Shown piece by piece: positions 29,050-38,459 of a stretch of 64,000 bases of DNA. The notes beneath the pieces were generated by a model that saw only the letters and a list, made by a program, of their open reading frames with translations, made no database searches and had not been told where the DNA came from. Each line of letters opens with the position of its first letter. Position 1 is the stretch's first letter. The stretch lies in contig JAXMHQ010000026.1 in the NCBI GenBank assembly GCA_046346665.1, positions 14,848-78,847 on the forward strand, written 5' to 3'. The position numbers and the translations under genes were made by a program. This DNA is from JAXMHQ01 sp046346665. Its GTDB lineage: Bacteria; Verrucomicrobiota; Verrucomicrobiia; Limisphaerales; JAXMHQ01.

Positions 29050-31242
29050 TCAGGCGGCGCCGCCTTCGGCGAGGGCGGTGGGGGCGGGGGTGCCTTCCAG
29101 GCAGGCGCGGACCACTTCGGCGAGTTTCTGGGGATTGAACGGCTTTTGGAGGAAGTGATTTCCCTCGCCGATGACGGGGCCCGACTCCATTTCGGTCATG
29201 TCGGAATTGTATCCGCTCATGTAGATGATCTTCAGGTCGGGTTTTCGTTCGCGCAGTTGCTTCGCGAGATCCCAGCCTGAAACGCCGTCGGGCATGACGA
29301 CGTCAGTGATGAGGAGGTCAATGGCGTCGAGCCCTTTTCGACATTCCTTGAGCGCCTCGGCGCCGGAGGTGGCGGTGCGGACTTTGTAGCCGTAGCGTTT
29401 GAGGGCGGTGCCGACGAGGCTGCGCACGGCGGTTTCGTCCTCGACGAGCAGGATGGTTTCCTTGCCGCCCCGGACGGTTTGGCGTCCGGCGGCTGAGGCC
29501 TGGGCGCGTTGCTCGGGTTTTGCGGCGGGAAGGAAAACGCGGAACGTGGTGCCTTCGCCGAGCCGGCTTTCGACTTCGATCCAGCCTTCGTGTTGTTTCA
29601 CGATGCCGTAGACGGTGGCGAGGCCGAGGCCGGTTCCTTTGCCGACTTCCTTGGTGGTGAAGAAGGGTTCAAACAGGTGGGGCAAATGTTCCTTGGCAAT
29701 GCCCGAGCCGTTGTCGGCGACGCTCAGGCAAACGAACACCCCGGGGCGCGCGTCGGGATGCTGGCGGACATAGGCCTCGTCGATCGTCTGGGCGCGGGTG
29801 CTGAGGGTGAGCTGGCCGCCCTTGGGCATGGCGTCGCGGGCATTGACGGCGAGGTTCATGATGACCTGGTCGATCATGCTGCGGTCGGCGAAGATGGGCG
29901 GCAAATTGGCGGCGCAATGGGCGCGGAACCGGATGTGTTCGCCCAGCGTTCGCTCCAGCAGCTTGCTGACCGTGGTGACCATTTCGTTCACCGCCACCTC
30001 CTGCGGTTGCATCATTTGCTTGCGGCTGAACGCAAGGAGCTGGCGCGTGAGATTCCCGGCCTTTTCGGCGGCCCCGAACACCTGGCGGAGCGATTCGGCC
30101 ACGGGCTCGGAAAACTCCTCGGTGCTCAGCAGCATCTCGATGTAACCCTGGATGACCATGAGCAGGTTGTTGAAATCGTGCGCGACGCCGCCCGCGAGCT
30201 GGCCGACGGATTCCATTTTCTGCGCCTGGCGCAATTGTTCCTGCAGCAGCCGCTGCTCGGTGATGTCCGTCCAGCAGCCGATCACTTCCACGGCCCGGCC
30301 GGTGACATCGTGGAGCAGCTTCCGGTCGTCGTGGATCCAGCGGGTCTGGCCGTCCTTGCGGCGGATGCGGTATTCGAGGCCCGACGCGCCGGTGGCCAGG
30401 AGGCTTTCCAGGCCGGCCGCCACGGCGGCGCGGTCGGCTTCGTCGACGTAATCCAGCGTCGGCGCCTGGCGATACCATTCCTCCACCTTGCCGCCCACAA
30501 GGCTCGCGTAGTTGTCGCTGATCCAGGCGGGGATAAGGGTGTCCTGTTCCAGTTTGAACGAGTAAAGAACGGCCGGGCTTTTGGCGAGGAAGTGGTTGAG
30601 TTTTTCCTGGGTGGCGCGGAGCACTTCGACGGTCCGCTGGTGCTCCCGGATCTCGATGTGAAGCTGGGCGTTGGCCTTCTGGATCTCGCGCGTCCGGTCG
30701 CCCACCATGCGCTCGAGGTTTTGGAATTCACCCTTGGACCGCTGCAGCAGCGTCCATTTCTCCGTCAGCGCGCTGGCGAGCTGCAACACTTCCACCGCGT
30801 CGAACGGCTTTTTCAAAATCACCAGCCGGTCCGTGCTGCCCAGCCGGTTCGTGATCTCGTCCCACGAATAATCCGAATACGCCGTGCACAGCACGATCTG
30901 GATGTCCGGGTCCACCTCCCAGATCCGCGCCACGGTCTCGATGCCATCCCACCCGGGCGGCATGCGCACATCCACAAAAGCCATCGCGAAAGGTTTTCCC
31001 AGTCGCACGGCTTCGCGCACCGCCGAAAGTCCTTCCTCGCCCTGCGACATCATGGTCAGGTCGAATTCAACCTTCCGACCCATCCCCGCCATGTCGCCGA
31101 ACAGTTCCACGGTGGTTTCCGCCAACTCCCGGGCCGTCGAACTCTGGTAACCGAGGATTTTCTTGAAGTCGGCATGAATGGACGGGTTGTCGTCCACCAC
31201 AAGGATGCGCTTGTTGGAATCGGTTGGCCCGATGGTCATCAT
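29050..31242 (-). CDS. Hybrid sensor histidine kinase, REC-PAS-HisKA-HATPase-REC
   Basis: 730 residues from ATG 31242. An N-terminal receiver domain ([13 protein letters not shown]; phospho-Asp91 in FVDVRMPP), an unusually extended beta2 region (about 38-75), a coiled coil, a PAS domain at about 215-330 ([15 protein letters not shown]), then HisKA with His355 in [12 protein letters not shown], the ATPase motifs [20 protein letters not shown] and [11 protein letters not shown], and a C-terminal receiver with [11 protein letters not shown]. It has no transmembrane segment, so it senses a cytoplasmic signal, with the N-terminal receiver probably driven by another kinase. No partner regulator gene is adjacent. 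Confidence 0.93.
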   Translation of the reverse strand: MMTIGPTDSNKRILVVDDNPSIHADFKKILGYQSSTARELAETTVELFGDMAGMGRKVEFDLTMMSQGEEGLSAVREAVRLGKPFAMAFVDVRMPPGWDGIETVARIWEVDPDIQIVLCTAYSDYSWDEITNRLGSTDRLVILKKPFDAVEVLQLASALTEKWTLLQRSKGEFQNLERMVGDRTREIQKANAQLHIEIREHQRTVEVLRATQEKLNHFLAKSPAVLYSFKLEQDTLIPAWISDNYASLVGGKVEEWYRQAPTLDYVDEADRAAVAAGLESLLATGASGLEYRIRRKDGQTRWIHDDRKLLHDVTGRAVEVIGCWTDITEQRLLQEQLRQAQKMESVGQLAGGVAHDFNNLLMVIQGYIEMLLSTEEFSEPVAESLRQVFGAAEKAGNLTRQLLAFSRKQMMQPQEVAVNEMVTTVSKLLERTLGEHIRFRAHCAANLPPIFADRSMIDQVIMNLAVNARDAMPKGGQLTLSTRAQTIDEAYVRQHPDARPGVFVCLSVADNGSGIAKEHLPHLFEPFFTTKEVGKGTGLGLATVYGIVKQHEGWIEVESRLGEGTTFRVFLPAAKPEQRAQASAAGRQTVRGGKETILLVEDETAVRSLVGTALKRYGYKVRTATSGAEALKECRKGLDAIDLLITDVVMPDGVSGWDLAKQLRERKPDLKIIYMSGYNSDMTEMESGPVIGEGNHFLQKPFNPQKLAEVVRACLEGTPAPTALAEGGAA

Positions 31243-31462
31243 GCGTTTATTGCTTCGAAATCCCGGGCTGAACACCAGCGTCCCTGAACGACGGTGCACA
31301 GGAGCCAGCCTACGCTGGCATCATTTCTTCCGCCAGCCCGGAATCTTTTGCACAATTTGTCATCTCCGACATCGGCTAATGCCCGGCTTTCTTGAATGCT
31401 TTCGGAGTCGGCCCCATTCTGGTTGCCACTGCGCTGATCCCGGGCTATCAATCGGTTAACAC

Positions 31463-31945
31463 ATGCAAATCCGGACCGGCATTTTGACGGTATCCGACCG
31501 GGCATCTCGCGGGGAGTATCCCGATGCCGGGGGCCCGGCCCTCGCTTCCGCCGTGGCCGGCCTTGGCTGGGAGACCGCCGCAACTGCGCTGGTTCCGGAT
31601 GACATTGCCGCGATCCAGGCGGCGGTCCGGCGGTTGATGGAATCGGGCTGCAACCTGGTCCTGGCCACCGGCGGCACCGGGGTGGCGCCGCGCGACGTGA
31701 CGCCGGAAGCATTGCTCGGGCTCGGCGGCCGCGAGCTGCCCGGGTTCGGCGAAGTCATGCGGCGCGAATCCATCAAAATCACCCCGCACGCCCTGCTTTC
31801 CCGCTGCCTCGCCGTCGCGGTCGGCCGCGCCCTGGTGATTTGTCTGCCCGGCAAACCTTCCGGCGCGGTGGAATGTCTCGGCTTTGTCAGCGCCGCCATT
31901 CCGCATGGGGTGGAACAATTGAACCATGCCGGCAACCACACCTGA
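31463..31945 (+). CDS. MoaB/Mog family molybdopterin protein
   Basis: 160 residues. MogA/MoaB domain: TGILTVSDRASRGEYPD at the N-terminus, LATGGTGVAPRDVTPEA (69-84) with the Asp that binds the pterin, and LPGKPSGAVECLG. Members adenylylate molybdopterin (Mog) or have an unclear MoaB role; the two cannot be separated by eye here. Moco gene moaC lies 2.5 kb upstream. The next gene, a PilT-like ATPase, begins nine bases after its stop. Confidence 0.9.
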   Translation: MQIRTGILTVSDRASRGEYPDAGGPALASAVAGLGWETAATALVPDDIAAIQAAVRRLMESGCNLVLATGGTGVAPRDVTPEALLGLGGRELPGFGEVMRRESIKITPHALLSRCLAVAVGRALVICLPGKPSGAVECLGFVSAAIPHGVEQLNHAGNHT

Positions 31946-31954
31946 ATCGATCCC

Positions 31955-33124
31955 ATGAACCTGGAATCCATCGTGGCCTCCGCCCGCCGCCAGGGCGCCA
32001 GTGATCTGCACCTGGAACCCGGCCTGCCGCCCGCCGTGCGCATCCGCGGTGCGCTGCACCTCTCCGGTGACCCGGTGGACGCTCGTGTCTTGATCGAATT
32101 CGCGCGCGCGCTGCTTGGCGAGGCGCACTGGCCGGAATTCCTGGCGCGGCGTTCCGCCGACCTTTCCCGCACCCTCGAGGGCGTCCGTTGCCGGATCAAT
32201 ATTCTCCAATCCAGCCGCGGCATCGGTTTCGCCATCCGTTTGCTGTCGCCATTCCAGGCGACCCTTGAAAAGTTGAATCTTCATCCGGACCTGAAAAAAC
32301 TCGTCACCCAGTCGCACGGCCTGATTCTCGTTTGCGGACCGACCGGTTCCGGAAAGTCCTCCACGCTCGCCGCCCTGATCCAGGAGATCAATCTCGCCGA
32401 AGCCCGGCACATCGTGACCATCGAATCGCCGGTCGAATACACCTTCCGCTCCCGGCGCGCGTTCATCCGCCAGCGGGAGGTCGGGCGCGACACGCCGGGA
32501 TTCGAGCAGGCGCTGCTGGACGCCTTGCGCGAGGATCCGGACGTGCTGATGGTGGGGGAGATGCGCGACCCGGAGACGATACGCCTCACCCTGAACGCCT
32601 CGGAGACGGGGCACCTGGTGCTGAGCACGGTGCATTCATCCACCTGCGCCGAAGCGCTGCAGCGCATCGCCGCGGCGTTCCCCTCCGAACTCCAGTCCAG
32701 CGTCTGCGCCCAGATGGCCGATTGCCTGCTCGCCGTGATTTCCCAGCGGCTGGTCTACCGGCCCGAGTTGAAAATTCGCGTGCCGGAATGCGAAATCCTC
32801 GTTGCCACTCACGCGGTGAAAAACTTCATCCGCAACCGCGACTTTTTCAAAATCATCTCCGCCATCGAAACCGGGGCCGACCACGGGATGTGGAGTTTTC
32901 CGCGCTACCGGGCCTGGCTGGACGGCCGGAAGAAATGGTTCGTCCCGGGCGATCAGCCGGAGGCGCCTGAAAGCGATCCGGCGGATTCCACGGCCCCAGC
33001 CGCTTCGCTGCCGGCGCTGGTGCCCGCCCCGAAACCGGCAAAGACCCATTCGAAAACAGGCGGGCGCATTGAGATCGAACCGTCGGAAGGCGGGTTCGAG
33101 GATATCCTGCGCAAACTGGAGTAG
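31955..33124 (+). CDS. PilT/PilU-type secretion and pilus ATPase
   Basis: 389 residues of the type II/IV secretion ATPase family, retraction subtype: Walker A GPTGSGKSST at 128, Asp box IVTIESPVEY, Walker B DPDVLMVGEMRDPETI, His box GHLVLSTVHSSTCAEA. The N-terminal PAS-like domain begins DLHLEPGLPPAVRIRG. C-terminus from about 335 is a Pro/Ala/Asp-rich extension not needed for the core. It would power disassembly of a type IV pilus. No pilin or pilus assembly genes lie nearby. Confidence 0.9.
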   Translation: MNLESIVASARRQGASDLHLEPGLPPAVRIRGALHLSGDPVDARVLIEFARALLGEAHWPEFLARRSADLSRTLEGVRCRINILQSSRGIGFAIRLLSPFQATLEKLNLHPDLKKLVTQSHGLILVCGPTGSGKSSTLAALIQEINLAEARHIVTIESPVEYTFRSRRAFIRQREVGRDTPGFEQALLDALREDPDVLMVGEMRDPETIRLTLNASETGHLVLSTVHSSTCAEALQRIAAAFPSELQSSVCAQMADCLLAVISQRLVYRPELKIRVPECEILVATHAVKNFIRNRDFFKIISAIETGADHGMWSFPRYRAWLDGRKKWFVPGDQPEAPESDPADSTAPAASLPALVPAPKPAKTHSKTGGRIEIEPSEGGFEDILRKLE

Positions 33125-33128
33125 TGCC

Positions 33129-33572
33129 ATGAGCGAGTTTTGCTTCCGTCGAAGATGGAGTCTCGTGACCTCGACTTCTACAGTGAACGGGGTGGCGGCC
33201 CTGGTGTTGGCGGCGGTGATGATTGCTGCGGGTGCCGGGTGCGTGACGAAATCGAAGGCTCGCGAGGAGGCGCAGGCGCAGGCGCGGCTGGCCTACATCG
33301 CGGGCCAGCAGGACGCGTTTATGCAGATGCGCCGGGAATCGAACGGCCCGACGGTGCTGTTCAACGGTCCGGTGAACGCGCACCTCGTCAAGTGGACCGC
33401 GGGCCTCGGCCTTGCCCGGGGAATTGTCGAGGCGGGCTACAACGCCCCCGCGGCGCCGCGCGTCATCGTGGTGCAGCGCGGCAACCAGCGGATCGAGATT
33501 GATCCTTCCAAGTTGTTAGGCGGCGAGGATGTTCCCCTGGAGCCCGGCGATATCGTCGAGCTGCGGCCGTAA
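33129..33572 (+). CDS. Small lipoprotein-like protein
   Basis: 147 residues from ATG 33129, four bases after the pilT-like stop. An n-region rich in Arg, a hydrophobic helix (VAALVLAAVMIAAGAG) and a Cys (AGAGCVTKSK) make a lipobox, so the protein is probably membrane-anchored. The mature part is short, with a C-terminal VPLEPGDIVELRP, reminiscent of the SLBB/polysaccharide-export beta-grasp ends but too short to assign. Codons for residues about 10-19 come from a dispersed 26-nt repeat (33158-33183). Coupled to pilT-like by position only. Confidence 0.7.
   Translation: MSEFCFRRRWSLVTSTSTVNGVAALVLAAVMIAAGAGCVTKSKAREEAQAQARLAYIAGQQDAFMQMRRESNGPTVLFNGPVNAHLVKWTAGLGLARGIVEAGYNAPAAPRVIVVQRGNQRIEIDPSKLLGGEDVPLEPGDIVELRP
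33158..33183. repeat. 26-nt dispersed repeat, copy A, inside a CDS
   Basis: GAGTCTCGTGACCTCGACTT with CTACAG matches 44133-44158 at 24 of 26 positions. Here it lies within the N-terminal codons of the lipoprotein gene. Confidence 0.7.
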
Positions 33573-33574
33573 CA

Positions 33575-33638
33575 GGGAGGGCCGGCGTCCCCGCCGGCCC
33601 GGGCCTTGGATGGGGACGCCGGGGACGGCGTCCCTCCC
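33575..33638. repeat. GGGAGGGCCGGCGTCC hairpin repeat, copy 2
   Basis: Starts three bases after the lipoprotein stop and ends nine bases before the ilvD stop, so it separates convergent genes. The outer bases GGGAGGGCCGGCG pair with CGCCGGGG..TCCCTCCC. Near-identical arms to 25798-25866. Confidence 0.82.
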
Positions 33639-33646
33639 GCGACGAA

Positions 33647-35914
33647 TTACGCGCTCAGAATGCCGCCGCTGCTGGCGTTGGTGACGAGCTTCCGGTAGCG
33701 GGCCAGCCAGCCGGTGTGTTCGCGCACCACGGGCTTCCAGCTTTTACGCCGCTCGGCCAGTTCGGATTCCGGCACCAGGATGTCCATTTTCCGGTTTGGA
33801 AAATCGATCCGGATCCGGTCGCCGGGATGGAGCAGTCCGATGGGGCCGCCCTCGGCGGCTTCGGGAGAGACGTGGCCGATGCAGGCGCCGGCCGTGCCGC
33901 CGCTGAACCGTCCGTCGGTGATCAGGGCGCACTTGTCGCCGAGCCCCATGCCGACGATGTAACTGGTCGGGGACAGCATTTCCTGCATGCCGGGGCCGCC
34001 GCGAGGGCCTTCGTTCCGAATGATCACCACGTCGCCGGCCTTCACCTTGCCGTCGAGAATGCCGGCGCAGGCGTCGTCCTGGCTTTCAAAAATGACGCAG
34101 GGCCCTTCGAACACGAATCCCGGGCCGCAGTTCTTTTTGAACTGCTCGCTGATGCCGGCCGTCTTTACGACGCTGCCTTCGGGCGCAAGCTGGCCGTAAA
34201 GGATCGACAGGCCGCCGTCGGCCGAGTAGGCGGTGTCCTTCGTGCGGATGCAATCCTGCGCGTTGAACAGGAACGACGAGTCGTAAGGCATGAGCCCGGC
34301 CGATTTCGCGCGGGCGAGGTGTTTGGGGTCGGTGTCGAATTCCGCGCGCTGGATGGTCCAGTTGCGAAGGCGCTTCACGCGCAGCATGGCGTGCGGGGTG
34401 CGGGTGCCGCTCTTTTCGTACTTCCAGAGGAGCAGGACGGGTTCCTCGCGGTATTCGCCGAGCTCGGCCCGCACGAGTCCGCGGGATTCCTCGGCCTGTT
34501 GCTGGATGGCGGCGCGCAACGCGTCGCGGCCCTTCAGCACGGCGCCCCCGGGCATTTTGACGGAAACTTTCGCATCGAACAACGCGAGTTGGGCTTCAAT
34601 GTCGCCCACGTTCCAGGCCGCGGCATCGCGCCACAGCGTGATCGCCACAGGGTCGCCGGGATAAAAGATCATCGGCTTCGGTGCAAGATTGCCCGAGGCG
34701 GTGCGGGCCGCCGATCCCATTTTGTCGTTCGGATCCACCACGAGCGCCGAGGCGCCCGAGACGCGGGCCGCGCGTGCCCAATCGGTGCATTTCGGCGAGC
34801 GCAGGTCCCATTCGTCGATATTGTCGCCGATGGTTTTGCCGGTGACGGTGATGCAGCCGCTGTTCAGCGCGCCCATGCGCTTGAGTTCGCCCAGGATGGT
34901 GTGGATGCCGCCCGCGCGGTGCACGTCCTGGACGTGGTAATCCGAGGAGGGCGACACTTTGCAGATGCAGGGGATGCGGCGGGAGATGGCGTCGATGCGC
35001 GCGATGTCGTACTGGATGCCGGCTTCGCGGGCGATGGCGAGGGTATGCAGGATCGTGTTGGTGGATCCGCCCATGGCGACGTCGAGCATCAGGGCGTTGT
35101 CGAATGCCTCGATCGTGGCGATGTCGCGCGGCTTGATGTCGCGCGAGACGAGTTCGATGATGGCGCGCGCGGCGCGGTCGTAGAGGGCTTCGCGTTCCTT
35201 GGACACGGCGAGCACGGTGCCGTTGCCGGGCAGGGCGATGCCGAGGGCTTCGCAGAGGCAGTTCATGGAATTGGCGGTGAACATGCCGGAGCAGGAGCCG
35301 CAGGTGGGGCAGGCGCTCTGCTCGAGTTTCTTGAGCTGATCCTCGGTGATCTTGCCCGTCTTCAGTTCGCCGACGCCTTTGAACACGGAGATCAGGTCCG
35401 ACTTCCCGGCCGCGGGCTGCAGGTGCGCCGCGAGTTCGTCGTGCGCGGCTTTTTTCTCCGTGATGCCGGCCGCCATGGGGCCGCCGCTGACGAACACCGT
35501 AGGGATGTTGCATCGCATCGTCGCCATCAGCATGCCGGGAACGATCTTGTCGCAGTTGGGAATGCAGATCATCCCGTCGAAGCAATGCGCCTTGAGCATG
35601 GTCTCGACGCAATCCGCGATCAATTCGCGCGAGGGCAGGGAAAAGAGCATGCCGGAATGGCCCATGGCGATGCCGTCGTCGACGCCGATGGTGTTGAAAA
35701 TGAACGGCACGCCGCCGGCCGCGCGGACCAGTCGTTTCACCAGCATGCCGACTTCGTTCAGGTGGGCATGGCCGGGAATGCAATCCGTGTAGGAATTGGC
35801 GATGGCGATGAACGGCTTGTCCCAGTCGGACTCGGATTCGATGGAGCCGGTGGCGCGGAGCAGCGAGCGGTGGGGTGCGCGCTCAATACCCTTTTTGACG
35901 ATGTCGGAACGCAT
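33647..35914 (-). CDS. ilvD: Dihydroxy-acid dehydratase with an extra internal domain
   Basis: 755 residues, about 190 more than usual. The normal halves are clear: [15 protein letters not shown] (Cys45), [12 protein letters not shown] (Cys121), [17 protein letters not shown] (about 202-217), then after the insert [18 protein letters not shown] and [20 protein letters not shown]. IlvD dehydrates dihydroxyacids in Val, Leu, Ile and pantothenate synthesis using an Fe-S cluster. Residues about 371-556 are inserted; 421-530 resemble an NTF2/SnoaL-like fold ([25 protein letters not shown]). The frame is open throughout. ilvE and panB are elsewhere in the window. Confidence 0.93.
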   Translation of the reverse strand: MRSDIVKKGIERAPHRSLLRATGSIESESDWDKPFIAIANSYTDCIPGHAHLNEVGMLVKRLVRAAGGVPFIFNTIGVDDGIAMGHSGMLFSLPSRELIADCVETMLKAHCFDGMICIPNCDKIVPGMLMATMRCNIPTVFVSGGPMAAGITEKKAAHDELAAHLQPAAGKSDLISVFKGVGELKTGKITEDQLKKLEQSACPTCGSCSGMFTANSMNCLCEALGIALPGNGTVLAVSKEREALYDRAARAIIELVSRDIKPRDIATIEAFDNALMLDVAMGGSTNTILHTLAIAREAGIQYDIARIDAISRRIPCICKVSPSSDYHVQDVHRAGGIHTILGELKRMGALNSGCITVTGKTIGDNIDEWDLRSPKCTDWARAARVSGASALVVDPNDKMGSAARTASGNLAPKPMIFYPGDPVAITLWRDAAAWNVGDIEAQLALFDAKVSVKMPGGAVLKGRDALRAAIQQQAEESRGLVRAELGEYREEPVLLLWKYEKSGTRTPHAMLRVKRLRNWTIQRAEFDTDPKHLARAKSAGLMPYDSSFLFNAQDCIRTKDTAYSADGGLSILYGQLAPEGSVVKTAGISEQFKKNCGPGFVFEGPCVIFESQDDACAGILDGKVKAGDVVIIRNEGPRGGPGMQEMLSPTSYIVGMGLGDKCALITDGRFSGGTAGACIGHVSPEAAEGGPIGLLHPGDRIRIDFPNRKMDILVPESELAERRKSWKPVVREHTGWLARYRKLVTNASSGGILSA

Positions 35915-36002
35915 AATTTGTAACTGTAAAAAGTGTGTTGAACTAGGTTAGCAGGCGCCGCCGGGCTTGTCACGCGGGGGAATTGGCGGCGAACCAGGCC
36001 GC

Positions 36003-36072
36003 GTAGCCGCGATCGTCAGATCGCGGGCCAGGGACCGGGAGAGAATCTCCGCGATCGGACGAGCGCGGCTAC
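36003..36072. repeat. Paired REP-like palindrome, copy 5
   Basis: GTAGCCGCGATCGTCAGATC at 36003 faces its inverse ending GCGGCTAC at 36072, about 22 bases apart. The right end overlaps the stop of thiE: the stop TAG (complement of 36069-36071) is part of GGCTAC. Confidence 0.8.
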
Positions 36073-36713
36073 GGAGGGGGGAGCCGACGCCGGAACTCGC
36101 GGCACGCGGCGGCGACGTCGTCAGCATTGAGGATGGCTGAGACGACGCAAATGCGGGTGGCGCCGGCGGCGAGGACGTCGTCGAGATTGGACAGATTGAT
36201 GCCGCCGATGGCGAACCAGGGAATGCGGACGTTTGCGGCGGCCCAGCGCACGTAATCCAGCGTGACCGGCCGGGCGGTGGGCTTGGTGCCGGTGGCGTAG
36301 ACCGGGCCGATGGCGATGTAATCCGCGCCGGCTTCCACGGCGCGCGCCGCCTGGGCAGGCGCGTGGGTGCTCAGGCCCATTTCCGGGGGCGATCCCGGCT
36401 GTCGGACCTGGTCGACGCGCGTGTGGCCGGCGTCGAAGAAGTCCTCCTGGCCGAGATGGCAGCAGTCGGCTCCGAGGCTTTCGGCGATGGCGAGGTGATC
36501 GTTGATGACCAATCGGACGCCGGCGGCGCGGGTGACGGGCAGCACGGCTGCCGCCAGCCGGCGGATTTCCGGTTCGGGAGAATTCTTGGCGCGCAGTTGC
36601 ACCAGGTCGGCCCCGCCTTCACACAACGCCGCGGCCAGCCCGGCCGGGTCGCGACCGCGCAGGTAGGCCGTGTCGACAAACGCATACAGGCGGCAGGCAT
36701 CCAGCGGTTTCAT
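36069..36713 (-). CDS. thiE: Thiamine-phosphate synthase
   Basis: 214 residues from ATG 36713 (MKPLDACRLYAFVD); an ATG at 36749 would add twelve residues. ThiE joins HMP-PP to thiazole phosphate. VQLRAKNSPEPEI, LVINDHLAIAESLGAD, CHLGQEDFF and IGPVYATGTKP are family motifs. Its C-terminal stop lies in the palindrome at 36003-36072. The AEC transporter ends 25 bases upstream on the same strand, so both may be one transcript; a thiamine-related substrate for that transporter is a guess from position. Confidence 0.92.
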   Translation of the reverse strand: MKPLDACRLYAFVDTAYLRGRDPAGLAAALCEGGADLVQLRAKNSPEPEIRRLAAAVLPVTRAAGVRLVINDHLAIAESLGADCCHLGQEDFFDAGHTRVDQVRQPGSPPEMGLSTHAPAQAARAVEAGADYIAIGPVYATGTKPTARPVTLDYVRWAAANVRIPWFAIGGINLSNLDDVLAAGATRICVVSAILNADDVAAACREFRRRLPPP

Positions 36714-36738
36714 CGGGGCGAGTGTAAAGGAAAAGGGT

Positions 36739-37719
36739 TCACCATCCAAGCCGCTGGACCAGCCAGAACAGGAGCGGGACGGTGCCGAGGCTGAAGAGTG
36801 TGCTGTAGAAAATTCCCTGGGCGGACAGCGCGGCGTCGCCGCCGAAGCGTTCGGCCATGACGCTGCAACTGATGGCGACGGGCATGGCGCCGATGAGGTA
36901 GGTGATCATGCGCAACTGTTCCGGCAGGGGGAAACCGAGTTTGGCGGCGAGAACCACGAGGAGGATGAGCCCGAGGGGAGCGACAACCAGGCGGCCGAGC
37001 AAGACGCCCCAGAGCGGGCGGGAAAGCCGGTGCAGGTGGAGGTTGAGTTCGCCCAGTTGGGCGCCGATGGCGAGGAGGGACAGTGGGATGGTGAGGGAGC
37101 CGATGACGGCGAGGGCCTGGACCAGGGCGACGGCGGGCCAGGCGGCGGCGGGGAGGCTGGCGCCGGATTCGAGCTGGCGGGAGGCGGGGATGAGCAGGGC
37201 GGCGGCGATGCCGAGGGCGGTTGCCCACAGGCCGGTGTTGCGCAGCAATTGGCCGCCGGACTGGCGGAGCGCACCGTGCAGGATCCAGACGCCGAACGAC
37301 CAGAGAACAAGCTGCGCGCCGGCGTTGGCGAGCAGGACGGTGCGGACGCCGTCCTCGCCGTAGAGCGCCTCCGCGATGGGCAGGGGCAGAAAGACCCAGT
37401 TCGGGATGGCGACGAGGAAGACGAACGTGCGACGCTGGCTGCCCGGGCAAAAAAACGGCGCGAGCAGGCATCCGGCCATCCAGGCCAGCCCGATGATGCC
37501 GCCGCAGAGCAGGGGACTGGCCCAGCCTTGTTTCAGGGCGGGCAGGTCCACCGTGCGGAGCATCTGGGTGAACACGAGGGCGGGAAACGCCACCTCCACC
37601 ACCAGCCGGCTGATGACCCCGGTCAATTCGGCCGCGAGAAATCCACGCCGACGCGCCAGCCATCCGAGGAGGATGACCAGGAACATGCCGGCGATTTTGA
37701 CGAGAACAATGCGTGTCAT
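36739..37719 (-). CDS. AEC (auxin efflux carrier) family transporter
   Basis: 326 residues with about ten hydrophobic segments, arranged as two inverted repeats of five. Opening MTRIVLVKIAGMFLVILLGW and NWVFLPLPIAEALYGEDG, then AMPVAISCSVMAERFGGD, are typical of bacterial AEC proteins, which carry malate or other carboxylates and related compounds. The substrate is not inferable. thiE follows on the same strand. The gene ends in a GW tail without signal features. Confidence 0.87.
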   Translation of the reverse strand: MTRIVLVKIAGMFLVILLGWLARRRGFLAAELTGVISRLVVEVAFPALVFTQMLRTVDLPALKQGWASPLLCGGIIGLAWMAGCLLAPFFCPGSQRRTFVFLVAIPNWVFLPLPIAEALYGEDGVRTVLLANAGAQLVLWSFGVWILHGALRQSGGQLLRNTGLWATALGIAAALLIPASRQLESGASLPAAAWPAVALVQALAVIGSLTIPLSLLAIGAQLGELNLHLHRLSRPLWGVLLGRLVVAPLGLILLVVLAAKLGFPLPEQLRMITYLIGAMPVAISCSVMAERFGGDAALSAQGIFYSTLFSLGTVPLLFWLVQRLGW

Positions 37720-37775
37720 GATGCAGCCAGCGCGAGTCCGGCCTGCAGCGGGAGTCTAGGGCAGGCGTCAAGAGG

Positions 37776-37873
37776 TAAGGCAGAAGGCAGAATGTAGAAT
37801 GCAGAAAACCAATTAAAGGGGATCGGAACGAACCGCCAGGATTTCCGCATTCTGCCTTCTGCCATCTGCCTTT
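37776..37873. repeat. Hairpin of degenerate AGAAGGCAGAATG words
   Basis: AAGGCAGAAGGCAGAATG with a second copy forms the left arm and CATTCTGCCTTCTGCCATCT the right arm; the loop holds a non-repeated A/T-rich 40 bases. It lies between the AEC gene and the first bactofilin, with other decayed repeats after it. Confidence 0.75.
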
Positions 37874-38017
37874 CCCCTCTGCTGGCACAGTTCGTGCCCC
37901 GGGAGGCTGTATTCGAACAACCGGGTGAAGTCTTGGCTGCATCCTGCAAATTGCGAGTGGATCTCTTGCAGGATGCGACCTGCGACCGGGTGTTCAACCA
38001 AACCAAACTCGATCCTT

Positions 38018-38434
38018 ATGAATAATTCAACGAATCCATCCAAGAACACCCTGGGCTCCGACGTGGAGATCAAGGGCAACCTGCGTTTTGCCGGCGAACT
38101 GGTTTTTGAAGGCAAGCTCGAAGGGGACATCGTCTCCGAAGGACTGCTGCAGCTCGGCGACAGCGCCGTGATCAACGGTAACATTACCGTCCAATCCGTC
38201 GTGGTCCGCGGCAAGGTCAACGGGAACGTCACGGCGAAGGAGAAGATCGAACTCAAGACGCACGCGGAAATGTTCGGCGATATCCGGGCCGCGAAGCTGG
38301 CGGTGGAGGAGGGGGTGACGTTTGTCGGCAAGATGGAAGTGAACCCGAACAAGGTGGCGCCTGCGCCGGTGCCGCAGCGGAACGGGGACTTGCCGAAGGT
38401 GCAGGAACCGGCCCGGGTGGCGGCGATGCGTTGA
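38018..38434 (+). CDS. Bactofilin
   Basis: 138 residues from ATG 38018 (MNNSTNPSKNTLGSDVEIKG); an upstream frame from 37925 would only add a repeat-derived sequence. The body is a right-handed beta-helix made of short Gly/Val-rich strands (GNLRFAGELVFEGKLEGDIV, LQLGDSAVINGNIT), the bactofilin (DUF583) pattern. Bactofilins polymerise without nucleotide and shape cells or anchor proteins. The C-terminus ends in a Pro-rich tail. The next gene encodes a second bactofilin domain. Confidence 0.9.
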   Translation: MNNSTNPSKNTLGSDVEIKGNLRFAGELVFEGKLEGDIVSEGLLQLGDSAVINGNITVQSVVVRGKVNGNVTAKEKIELKTHAEMFGDIRAAKLAVEEGVTFVGKMEVNPNKVAPAPVPQRNGDLPKVQEPARVAAMR

Positions 38435-38459
38435 TTCGGCCGGCCCGGCCCCGCTCCCC

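Noticed and set aside
33716..35923. A 735-residue forward open frame opposite ilvD
   Set aside because: Antisense shadow of ilvD in GC-rich DNA; no motif in the forward product.
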